Shown here: in pieces, positions 19,450 through 27,675 of the stretch
Position numbering within the stretch: the first letter of the stretch is position 1
How the letters are laid out: each line of letters begins with the position of its first letter
Assembly: GCA_023091735.1 (NCBI GenBank)
Contig: JALKBU010000282.1
Coordinates: 1-51,827 of the forward strand
Reading direction: 5' to 3'
DNA length: 51,827 nt
From: Trichomonas tenax
Lineage: Eukaryota > Parabasalia > Trichomonadida > Trichomonadidae
The notes under the pieces: generated by a model
What the model was told of the DNA's origin: nothing
Databases searched by the model: none
The model's input: the letters and a program-made list of their open reading frames with translations, nothing else
Program-made: the position numbers and the translations under genes

Positions 19450-19710
19450 TCGTAAAACTGTGATACGAATTTTTCTGAATTTTTATATTAGTAATGTGAT
19501 CATAACAATCAAATAGGAGGAAGCTGTATATGAATGAATCAATGTCATATTCTTTAATCTTCATAATATCTGTAATGAACTTTTCTATTTTCGTCAATTT
19601 TGTATAAATTCCCTGTTTTTTATCGCTCCTACGTTTGCATGATCTACTTGAATCATTGATATAAGATTTGAAATGATTTCTTGAAATGTCGACATTTTCA
19701 GTTCTACTTA
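19450..19710 (-). pseudogene. Ankyrin-protein N-terminal fragment, right arm of inverted repeat
   Basis: Reverse-complement copy of 17977-18238 (261 versus 262 bp). The minus-strand frame contains GIYTKLTKIEKFITDIMKIK and FLLFDCYDHITN. One A fewer in the A run shifts the upstream frame. Its right edge at 19710 is also where the Rab pseudogene loses its 5' end. Confidence 0.5.
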
Positions 19711-20257
19711 TTCCGCTGTTGGAAAGACGTCGATCATTTCCAGGCTCGTTTGCGGTGAGTTCAGCGAAATGGAGAAAACGACAGTTGGTGCAATGTTCGT
19801 TCTGTATACAATAAAACCGGACGACAGGGAAGTGCTCATCCAGCTGTGAGACACCGCTGGATAGGAAAGATTCAGGTCGATTGGTCCGATATACTACAGA
19901 AATGCACAGTGTGGGATTATAGTCTTCGATTATTCGCGAAGAGACACCTTTGACAATTTGGAGACGTGAATCAACACGTTTATCACTGTTGCCGGCACGA
20001 ATGCGTCTGTAGTTATAGTTGGCAACAAAGTCGATCTGATTGAGCAGAGACAGGTGACAGACGAAGAAGTTCACCAGTGGCTGCAGACACACAACTACCC
20101 GCTGTATTCTTCGTCAACGAAGGATGGAACGAGCATCGACAAGCTTTTCAAGCATGTTGGCAAGGACCTGCTTAAGAAACAGTCGCTTTTCAAACAACTG
20201 TATCACCCGAATAGTTTGGACAGCAAAAAAGAGGAAAATAATTCATATTGCTGCTGA
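19711..20257 (+). pseudogene. Rab-type small GTPase pseudogene, 5' truncated, three in-frame stops
   Basis: A single frame from the P-loop to the stop at 20257 encodes about 179 codons of a Rab GTPase. Visible are the P-loop end AVGKTS (GGA at 19721), a switch I Thr (KTTVG), DTAG followed by ERF, NKVD, the SSTKDG G5 region, and a terminal YCC prenylation motif. Three stops interrupt it: TGA 19847-19849 where Rabs have Trp before DTAG, TAG 19862-19864 where they have Gln after DTAG, and TGA 19967-19969 in the helix after switch II. There is no frameshift. The N-terminus before the P-loop is replaced by the ankyrin repeat arm at 19710. The gene cannot work as it stands. Confidence 0.9.
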
Positions 20258-20535
20258 TCGAAATAATATATTACTTTTTGGTAAAAAGATAACATCTATA
20301 CTCATACTACAACACTCTGTCGCCGTACTGTATTCATTTAGAACCATTACTATCATGAAATTACATTTAAAAAAATGGCATTTTGAAATTTACATGTCAT
20401 AATGATTGTGATTTTGTTTACTTGTCAAAATTATAATAAAATAGTTTATTTGTCACAAAAAATGTGAAAAATTTTACAAATTCATCTATTTCATGAAGTA
20501 ACTATATTGCGATCTGCATTATCATGTAATGATAT
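20258..20535. other. Non-coding stretch downstream of the Rab pseudogene
   Basis: Nothing recognised. AT-rich with several ATTTGTCA-like motifs. Confidence 0.5.
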
Positions 20536-20848
20536 TTATGGATCATTGAGTTTTGCACCATTTGAAACCAAAATTGCCTTAATATCTTCAAATTGATATT
20601 TAATAGCAGTATGGAGTCCTGTAATTCCATCAATATCTTGTGCATTAACATCAGCACCACTTGATATCAAAGTTTGTAAAACATTCAGCAAAAGATAGTG
20701 GAGTCCTTCCAGTGATATCTTTGGCCTCAATGTTAGCACCATTTAATATCAAAGTTATCGCAACATCATTGCTACCACAAATTGCAGCATTATGGAGAAG
20801 GGTCCTTAATTCGTTAGTTTTCGCTTCAATGTTTTGCATTGTTTGCAA
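20536..20848 (-). pseudogene. Ankyrin-repeat protein C-terminus with frameshift
   Basis: Two overlapping minus-strand frames together make about three ankyrin repeats. The first has LHNAAICGSNDVAITLILNG and ends in GRTPL; the second continues LHYLLLNVLQTLISSGADVN and ends GAKLNDP. The switch is at about 20700-20708. Loss of one copy of a CTCCA tandem, 5 bases, would explain it. There is no start or N-terminal domain. It may be the other end of the same ankyrin family as the 17977 and 19450 fragments. Confidence 0.75.
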
Positions 20849-20907
20849 TCAATGTTTTGACAACATTATTTTGGTAAAAAAATACAAACAAATTTTATTA
20901 TAAAGAA

Positions 20908-23900
20908 TTACCACAACTTTTCGAGTTCTAATGGTTGGCGTGGTAAAGGACTCTTTGAAGAAGTCGTTTCTCCTTTGTTGTAAATGTTAACAGGACTGAT
21001 TGACTGAATAGAATCGTCGAATTTAAGTGGAGCTTCAATGAACTGATTTCTCAGCTCTTCTTCGTTACGAATAAGAGTTCCGTCTTTGTTAGTCCTTGTG
21101 TAGAAGATGACTTCGTCATCCTTCGAAAGTTCAACCGGTCTCCTGACTTTCTTTATTAACTTCTTCTTGTGTCCTTGCGTTGTGACTGAAAGATTATTTT
21201 GTATAAATAGAGGGACGCGTGGACTTCTGTATGTTCGTGGTGAAGACTTTGGTGTTGACTGCTTACTTGCGTTTTGTGTGGATGTTGTTGAATCTTGTAT
21301 TTCCGGAGTAGAGAATGTGACAGGTGATGAATTTCCAATAGAAAAGTCCTGTGGCTTCCTTTTAGATGATTTTGATTTCTTCTTTCGTCGTGGCGTCTCA
21401 TTGTATTTCTCTGCTTTGGCTGGAAGGATTTCAATCTGCGGCGATGATGTCAAACTCAACTGCCTCTGTGGTTTTTCTGTTTTTGGCAATATTTCAGACT
21501 CAGATGTGAAGTTTTGAATTGTAACTTCTGAGTTTTGATCAGAATTCTTGTTATCTTGATGACTTTCGCGGTATTCGTTTTCAACAACTGGCAATGAATT
21601 GGCGTTGATTAATTCGTTTGACTTCTCTTCAATGACATTGAGAAGCTGTTCATTGTTGAAGGACTCGTCTGAAGGGAACTCTAAGACTGCTGAGGATTCG
21701 AATTTTCTTGCAACATTCGATTGGAAGGAGAGATAAGAATTGTTGATATCTTCCTCTTCTTCCCCGATGTTTGAATTCTCTTTTTCTTTGTTCTCTGATG
21801 TTTCATGAACAGATTCTTCTTTGAGGACTTCTTCTTTGACACCCTTTTCAATATTTCCTGTTGAAGATAATTTATCTTCGCTAATCTGAGATTTATCTGT
21901 TGAGTTTTCAGCATCAACAGCGATGACTTTCTCGTCTGGACTATTTGTGACAACAGTGTCTTTTTCTGGTTTGTCGTTGATTTTGTTATTTTCTTGATCG
22001 TTAAGAGGTTTTTCTTCGTTTTCATGAATACTTTCCTCTTCTTTTTCTTCTGGTTGATCAACAGTCTTTTCTTTTTCTTTGGATTCTTGTGGTTTAATGA
22101 TGATATCTTTGTTTTTGACTTTATCTTCTTCTTCTTTAGATTCTTCATCACTTTGATTTTCTTTCTCCGACTTTGAACTTTCAGATTTGCTTTGAGAAAC
22201 TTCATCTTCTTGTTTCGGAATTTCTTGTTCTTCGATTGGTTTTTCGGATGATTTTTCATCTTTCTTCGTTTCTTCATCGGAATCAGAACTTTCTCTTTCT
22301 GACTTCTTTTGTTCAATATTTTTAGAGTTGTTATTTGCATCTTCATCCTCAGAACTTGCCAATGAAATGCTTGAGTCAATATCGTCTTCTTTGGCATCAT
22401 TTTGCTTCTCTTCATTAGTTTGATTATCTTTGGATTTTTCATCTACTGAATTTTCTTGTTTCTTCTCTTCAATGGATTTTTCTTCTGGTTCATGAGCTTC
22501 TTCTTCCTCTTCTTCTTCATTTGATTTTCCAGTTGTATCTTTGATTTCCTCTTTGTTATCACTGCTTAATTTTTCGTCATCTTTTTCATCATCAGAAGAT
22601 TCATTCTTTGATTTAATTTGTTCTTTGTTTTCTTCATCATCATCTGAAGAAGATGAACTGCTTTTTTCTTTAATATCTTCATTCTTTAATTCTTCTTCTG
22701 TGACTTTATCTTCGTCTGATAATGCTTTGTCTAAAATTATTGAATTCTCTTTGTTAGAGTTTTGTGATTTATCTTCTTCTTCATTTGATTTTTCGATGTC
22801 TTGTTCAGCCTTTGAATTTGTTTCTGTTGGTTCTTTCTCATCACTTTCGTTTTCCTTGTTTTCTCCGTCATTAACAATTTTTTCGATTAAGCTTTCAGAA
22901 ATGTAAACATCCTCTTCTTCCTCAAATTGAAAATCTTCATTCTTTACCTCCAATTTTGGCTCATCATCACTTGAACTTTCACTTGATTCAACTTTAGACG
23001 TTGTTTTATCTCCTTCATCTTTATCTGAATCAATCTTCGTATCATCATTTTCTTTAATGTCTTTCTCCTCTGAATTCGGAATATCATCATTCTTTGAAAC
23101 CTTTTCATCATCAGTTTCGTTTTTATCATCAATTTTATCACTTGACTCAGAAAGATTTTGTGATTCTTCTTTGGTTTCAATTGGTTGATTTTCTTCTGTG
23201 AATGATTTCTCTTTGTTTTCTTTTGGTTCATCTTCCTTTTCATCAGGAATAATGCTGTTCAACTGTTCCTTTAAAAGCTCGATTGGCAATATCTCGTGTA
23301 GTGGATTTTCTTCTTCTTTCTTGTTTTCCTCTTCAGGTTTAATATTTTCGATCTCTTTCTTGTCATCTGATTTCTCTTCATCGAGTTTTTCGTCATCTTT
23401 AATACTCTTTTCATCAGATTTATTATTATCATCTTTCATCTCATTTTCTTCTGGTTTCTTTCCATCCTCAATTTCATCATCATGTTTCTTATCACCTTTA
23501 TTTTCATCTTCATCAAGTTTCTTTTCGTCGTTAATTTCTTCTGGTTTCTTGTCATTTTTGATTTCATTTTGTTTCTTATCATCTTTAATTTGTTCAGGCT
23601 TCTTTTCGTCTGGTTTCTTTGTGTTCTCTTGATTAATGTCATTTGGTTTCTCGATGATAGTTTTTGGTGTTTCTCTTGCTTCTGTTTTATCTGAAATTTC
23701 TTCTATTTGATTTTCGATAACTTTAATTGGTTCTTCGATATTGATGTCTTTGTTTGTTGAGTTTTCTGTCTTTGGTTTCGTGTCGCGTGGTGATGATGGT
23801 TTCTTCGGAGATGCACTTTCAAAGATGACTCCATGAAAGATGAATGAATTCGAAGAACTCTTTGGCAGATTTTCGAATGTGCTGCTTAAAACAGTTGAAA

Positions 23901-26322
23901 TTGCCAATGGCGATTGAGTGCTTTCAGGAGCGTGTTCAAATGTGATTGGATTGCTCATGACAGGCGAAACTGGTGGAGATGGAGATTGCTGATTTGTTTC
24001 TGGTTTGATTGCTTTATCTCCAAGTAATATTTGTGGTTTTTCTTGATGCTTTTTATCATCTTCATTATTTTCAAGCAAATTCTTGATAAAATCCGATGGC
24101 TTTGGAATTGTTTTCTCTTTGTTTTCATCTTCTGGACTCTTTTGTGATGAATTCTCTGAATCTGGTTTGTTTTCTTTTTTATTGATTAGTTTTTCATTAT
24201 CAGAGTTTTGTTCTTTTGGTTCGTTTTCTGTTGGAAGTGTGCTTTGTAATGCTTGTTGTAATGATAAAACTTGTTTTTGAGTTTCAACATCAAGTTTAAC
24301 ATCTTTCTCTTCTTTTGGCTTTTCTTCTTCTTCTTTCTCAACAAAAACTGGTTCGGGAGCTTTGAGATCTTGTGAAGTTAATATTAGTTTCGGTATTTCA
24401 TCTTCGCTGTCAACAGTTTTGCTCTTTTCTGGGTCGTTATCTGATGGAGCTTTGAGTTTAGAAATCAAATCTTGTAATTGAACTTCCTTCGGCTGCTCTT
24501 GATCACTCTTCATTGCATTTATCAAGTCAAGGACGTCATTCTCGGCATCTATTCCCTCATCCGATCCAAACTCGATGAGCTCTGAGTTATTGGGCTCTTC
24601 AGGCTGGTTTTTGATGTTGTCTTGACGTGCGCTGATGTTTGGAGTGTTTGGAGGAACTTTTTCGTCTTTTGTGGCGACTTCAGGTTGTACATATATTGAA
24701 TTTCGAATTGGAATTGGATTTGATGCCCATAAATTGTCATTTGTTGATTTTTCTGGAGAAATTTCGTTCAATTTATTATCGATAACACTTTTAGTCGGTA
24801 ATGAACTATTCAATGGATTTTCTGACTTTTCTGTATTAGAAATGTTGACTTTTTCGTCCATTGGAGATTTAATTTGAGACGAATTATTCGATTGTTTTTG
24901 TTCTTTGTCGGAAGACTCGTTAATCATCTTTTCATCGGATTTGTTATTGATTGGAAGAGATGAATTTAATTTTGCTGGAGATTGATTATTATCAAATTGT
25001 GCAAAAACGTTTTGAAGAGGAGCAGACATGCTGAATGACTTATTTGTAAGTGGATAAGTGTTAGAATCGTTGAGTTTAATCTCCAAAGCATTTCTAATTG
25101 GAGTTGAATTATTTAGATTTTGATGCGTTTGTTTTTCTGGTGTTTTCTCGTTGGTGTTATCTTCAGAAAGAACTTTATCAGGTGAAGAAATGTTTGTTGG
25201 GTCTGTATTTGGAGGCTGAGAGAATGAATTTTCAGATTCTTGTGCGTTTTCAGATGAATTGTTTGTCTTTGGTTTTCTAACTCTCCTGTGCTTTTTAACT
25301 CTATTGCGCTTTGTAGGAGTTGTGTTTGAATCGCTGTGAGGTAAATTTAATGGAATTTCTTTCCTATCTGGCGAAATTTGATGTTTTGATGGCGGGGAAT
25401 CAATATCAATAGGTTCTCCTTTCTCTTTATTAACAATTGAAGGCTTTTCTTCTTCAGAAAGTTGTTGTTTCAACTGCCCCAAAATTTGATTTGAAACTTT
25501 CTCGTTTGTTTCATCGATTTCTTCCTCGTGGTCCAATGGAGAATTTAGAACATTGGCAATGTCATCTATATTCTCCTGAGAGAGATACTCAGCTGCGTCA
25601 GAGTCTTCAGTAGAAGATGAAACAAATTTGATCTTCAGAGAGTCTTTACGAGGCGGTGTCTTTGGAGCGCTCTCCGAAGGGCTTTGGAAAACCTTTGTAT
25701 AAACTTTCTGTGGCTGTGTATTTAAATATAATGAAGGTAAATCATTAGATAACAAGTCGTATTTAGCGTTTTCTTGATTTTTAAGCCTTTGGCTACGCTG
25801 TACATCCTTTATTTTCTTGTCTACTATTCTTTCTAACGCTTTTTGATCACTATCTGGAGAATCTTTTGTAGGTTTAACTTTTTTGAAAGAAATCCTCGGT
25901 TGCTCAACGGTTTCTGATGATGTTGAATCTATATCTGGATAGATTGCACTTAAATTGTTTGGATCAATTTTATTTTTTGGTTTACTTGGTGTAGAACTTG
26001 GTTTGTCGTAATTAAAGAACTGAGAAATGTCTGGTGGAACGTATCTTCTCGATGTTTTCGGCGTCTTACTCGATTTGTATTTTTTATTTTTCTCTTTTTC
26101 GCGTGCTGTTATCAATCCATATATTTCATTCGACACAGTGTCGGCAAATTCACACTCTGCCCTTCTATTTTTCTTGCTAATCGTTAATCTCGGAATAACG
26201 TCCGGATGTGAAGTATTAATTGTTGGCTTTAGACCCACCAAAGCCTCGTAGTGCTGCCTGTAGTGCCTCTCCTGTGACTCGAGGTCTATGAGTGGATTGA
26301 CAACTCGCTCATTGCGCCTCAT
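20908..26322 (-). CDS. 1804-residue acidic Glu/Lys/Ser-rich low-complexity protein
   Basis: One uninterrupted frame of 5.4 kb. The N-terminal 110 residues (from MRRNERVVNPLIDLESQERH) and the C-terminal 90 (with DDEVIFYTRTNKDGTLIRN) have normal composition. Between them lie about 1500 residues of Glu, Asp, Lys, Ser and Asn with loosely repeated KPEE/DEK units, including a run of EIKNDKKPEE-like units around 910-1010. The C-terminal part is basic and Ser/Pro-rich (RRKKKSKSSKRKP). No domain is recognised. It could be a cytoskeletal, nuclear or cell-body scaffold; no localisation signal is clear. Long frames on the other strand are composition shadows. The ATG is preceded directly by CTCA. Confidence 0.85.
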   Translation of the reverse strand: MRRNERVVNPLIDLESQERHYRQHYEALVGLKPTINTSHPDVIPRLTISKKNRRAECEFADTVSNEIYGLITAREKEKNKKYKSSKTPKTSRRYVPPDISQFFNYDKPSSTPSKPKNKIDPNNLSAIYPDIDSTSSETVEQPRISFKKVKPTKDSPDSDQKALERIVDKKIKDVQRSQRLKNQENAKYDLLSNDLPSLYLNTQPQKVYTKVFQSPSESAPKTPPRKDSLKIKFVSSSTEDSDAAEYLSQENIDDIANVLNSPLDHEEEIDETNEKVSNQILGQLKQQLSEEEKPSIVNKEKGEPIDIDSPPSKHQISPDRKEIPLNLPHSDSNTTPTKRNRVKKHRRVRKPKTNNSSENAQESENSFSQPPNTDPTNISSPDKVLSEDNTNEKTPEKQTHQNLNNSTPIRNALEIKLNDSNTYPLTNKSFSMSAPLQNVFAQFDNNQSPAKLNSSLPINNKSDEKMINESSDKEQKQSNNSSQIKSPMDEKVNISNTEKSENPLNSSLPTKSVIDNKLNEISPEKSTNDNLWASNPIPIRNSIYVQPEVATKDEKVPPNTPNISARQDNIKNQPEEPNNSELIEFGSDEGIDAENDVLDLINAMKSDQEQPKEVQLQDLISKLKAPSDNDPEKSKTVDSEDEIPKLILTSQDLKAPEPVFVEKEEEEKPKEEKDVKLDVETQKQVLSLQQALQSTLPTENEPKEQNSDNEKLINKKENKPDSENSSQKSPEDENKEKTIPKPSDFIKNLLENNEDDKKHQEKPQILLGDKAIKPETNQQSPSPPVSPVMSNPITFEHAPESTQSPLAISTVLSSTFENLPKSSSNSFIFHGVIFESASPKKPSSPRDTKPKTENSTNKDINIEEPIKVIENQIEEISDKTEARETPKTIIEKPNDINQENTKKPDEKKPEQIKDDKKQNEIKNDKKPEEINDEKKLDEDENKGDKKHDDEIEDGKKPEENEMKDDNNKSDEKSIKDDEKLDEEKSDDKKEIENIKPEEENKKEEENPLHEILPIELLKEQLNSIIPDEKEDEPKENKEKSFTEENQPIETKEESQNLSESSDKIDDKNETDDEKVSKNDDIPNSEEKDIKENDDTKIDSDKDEGDKTTSKVESSESSSDDEPKLEVKNEDFQFEEEEDVYISESLIEKIVNDGENKENESDEKEPTETNSKAEQDIEKSNEEEDKSQNSNKENSIILDKALSDEDKVTEEELKNEDIKEKSSSSSSDDDEENKEQIKSKNESSDDEKDDEKLSSDNKEEIKDTTGKSNEEEEEEEAHEPEEKSIEEKKQENSVDEKSKDNQTNEEKQNDAKEDDIDSSISLASSEDEDANNNSKNIEQKKSERESSDSDEETKKDEKSSEKPIEEQEIPKQEDEVSQSKSESSKSEKENQSDEESKEEEDKVKNKDIIIKPQESKEKEKTVDQPEEKEEESIHENEEKPLNDQENNKINDKPEKDTVVTNSPDEKVIAVDAENSTDKSQISEDKLSSTGNIEKGVKEEVLKEESVHETSENKEKENSNIGEEEEDINNSYLSFQSNVARKFESSAVLEFPSDESFNNEQLLNVIEEKSNELINANSLPVVENEYRESHQDNKNSDQNSEVTIQNFTSESEILPKTEKPQRQLSLTSSPQIEILPAKAEKYNETPRRKKKSKSSKRKPQDFSIGNSSPVTFSTPEIQDSTTSTQNASKQSTPKSSPRTYRSPRVPLFIQNNLSVTTQGHKKKLIKKVRRPVELSKDDEVIFYTRTNKDGTLIRNEEELRNQFIEAPLKFDDSIQSISPVNIYNKGETTSSKSPLPRQPLELEKLW

Positions 26323-26923
26323 TGAGTCTCAAGATTTTATCGATAAAATAAAAAACCAAGTTTACAAAATATTTTTTGACTTTACACGGCAAAAATAATA
26401 TTCATCATGTTTTTAGTCCTTCTAATTTGAACTATAACTCCACACTCAAAATATATCATTTTTTATTTAAGATAAAAATATACACAAAGTTCCAAACCGA
26501 TTTATTAAGCTGATTCTAAGTGATAAGTTTTTGAATTTTGATAAAAAAAATTGCCTAAAGCAATATACTATTTTTTTTATTCCATTTTGTTAAATTTTTT
26601 TTTTGTGGAATAAAAGCATGATTTTTAGAGTTTCTAAATGGTATATAAGCTTTTATTTTAGCTATATTTAATGCTTATAAGTATAAAATGCAATTATTCA
26701 AAGTATTGATCAAAATGGGGAAATTTTTTTGATCAACAAAGTTGTTTCAGTCATCTAGAATATGACATTTGAAAACCATACGTTTTTGTCATGAAATTAA
26801 GTATCTTAAAGGTTAACTCTTCGTTTAATATTTTATATGAAAATTTGAATTGTAAAAAAAAACTTGATATATAACAGATTTATATTTTTGGCGTAATAAA
26901 ACAACATTATTGAGTATCGCGAC
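26323..26923. other. Non-coding AT-rich stretch
   Basis: Homopolymer A and T runs; no gene recognised. It holds the upstream region of the acidic protein gene and the end of the EF-hand gene. Confidence 0.55.
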
Positions 26924-27430
26924 TTAATTTTCTGCAGTTTCAGGTGCTGGAGCAGATTTTTCGAAAGTAACATTAACATCATCGAGATGGAACCTTTGCT
27001 TGATCTCATCAAGTGTCACGTTTCCATCTTTATCAGCATCATACTCTCTTATCATAGCGCGAAGTTCTTGATCAGAAAATCCTAGAGAGTTGTCTTTGTT
27101 GGCCTTCTGCAGGGACTCGAATGTTATGAATCCGTTGTCAGATGCTTTTTCGAAAGCGAATTCAAGATCACGAGAAACTTTTCCGACAGAAAAATACTTT
27201 TTGAAGTATGTAACGAAGTCATCAAAGTTGAGACCCAATTTTCCAGCGTTCTCGAGTTTATGTGCAAGTGTTGTATCAGTAAATGGCTTTTCTCCCATCA
27301 CAGAGACTAAAATTTTGAATATTTCCAGGTCCACGTAGTTTTCCTGATCGAAGTCGAACATTTTGAACACATTATTTAAGTATTCTCTGTATTCTTCTTC
27401 GCCTAAGAAAGTCATTTTTTTCTCACTCAT
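26924..27430 (-). CDS. EF-hand calcium-binding protein, calmodulin/centrin-like
   Basis: 168 residues from ATG 27430; an upstream TTG is unlikely. Four EF-hand units fit the length. The last has a full canonical loop, DADKDGNVTLDE, with acidic or polar residues at positions 1, 3, 5 and 12. The first (FDQENYVDLEIF) and the two middle ones (for example ASDNGFITFESL) are degenerate and probably do not bind calcium. The short linkers suggest a calmodulin-superfamily sensor or a light-chain-like protein rather than an enzyme. TGTCAATTGCC lies 14-18 bases before the ATG. Confidence 0.85.
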   Translation of the reverse strand: MSEKKMTFLGEEEYREYLNNVFKMFDFDQENYVDLEIFKILVSVMGEKPFTDTTLAHKLENAGKLGLNFDDFVTYFKKYFSVGKVSRDLEFAFEKASDNGFITFESLQKANKDNSLGFSDQELRAMIREYDADKDGNVTLDEIKQRFHLDDVNVTFEKSAPAPETAEN

Positions 27431-27443
27431 TTTTTTTGGCAAT

Positions 27444-27448
27444 TGACA
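27444..27448 (-). promoter_or_regulatory. TGTCA upstream of EF-hand gene
   Basis: Coding strand AAGTGTCAATTGCC before the ATG at 27430; initiator-like TCAATT. Confidence 0.4.
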
Positions 27449-27675
27449 CTTTTATATATGAAATCTCGGAAATAATTTTACCACGTAAACAAATTTATAT
27501 GCCATAAATAAAATTGCTCATTCCTACTCTAGATAATGAAAGATAACAGATTTGTTTTTACTAACAAAAGAAAATATGATATAATACAAAGTTTTTTGTG
27601 ACTAAGATATTATTAAACTTGTTCAGTTTGCGGTAGATTTTCTGGCTGTTCTTGATGAGCAGCATTGCTCTGCTT

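Noticed and set aside
17468..19969. TGA read as tryptophan (altered genetic code)
   Set aside because: Intact genes end with TGA (FHA-RING gene), and the TGA codons inside frames occur only in decayed genes, so they are stops.
19430..20092. 220-codon minus-strand frame across the Rab pseudogene
   Set aside because: Its first half is the complement of the Rab sequence and its second half the ankyrin arm, so it is a chance fusion.
21681..22442. Long Lys-rich frame on the minus strand inside the acidic gene
   Set aside because: Out-of-frame shadow of a Glu/Lys-rich repeat region; the Phe/Ser-rich plus-strand frames nearby have the same cause.
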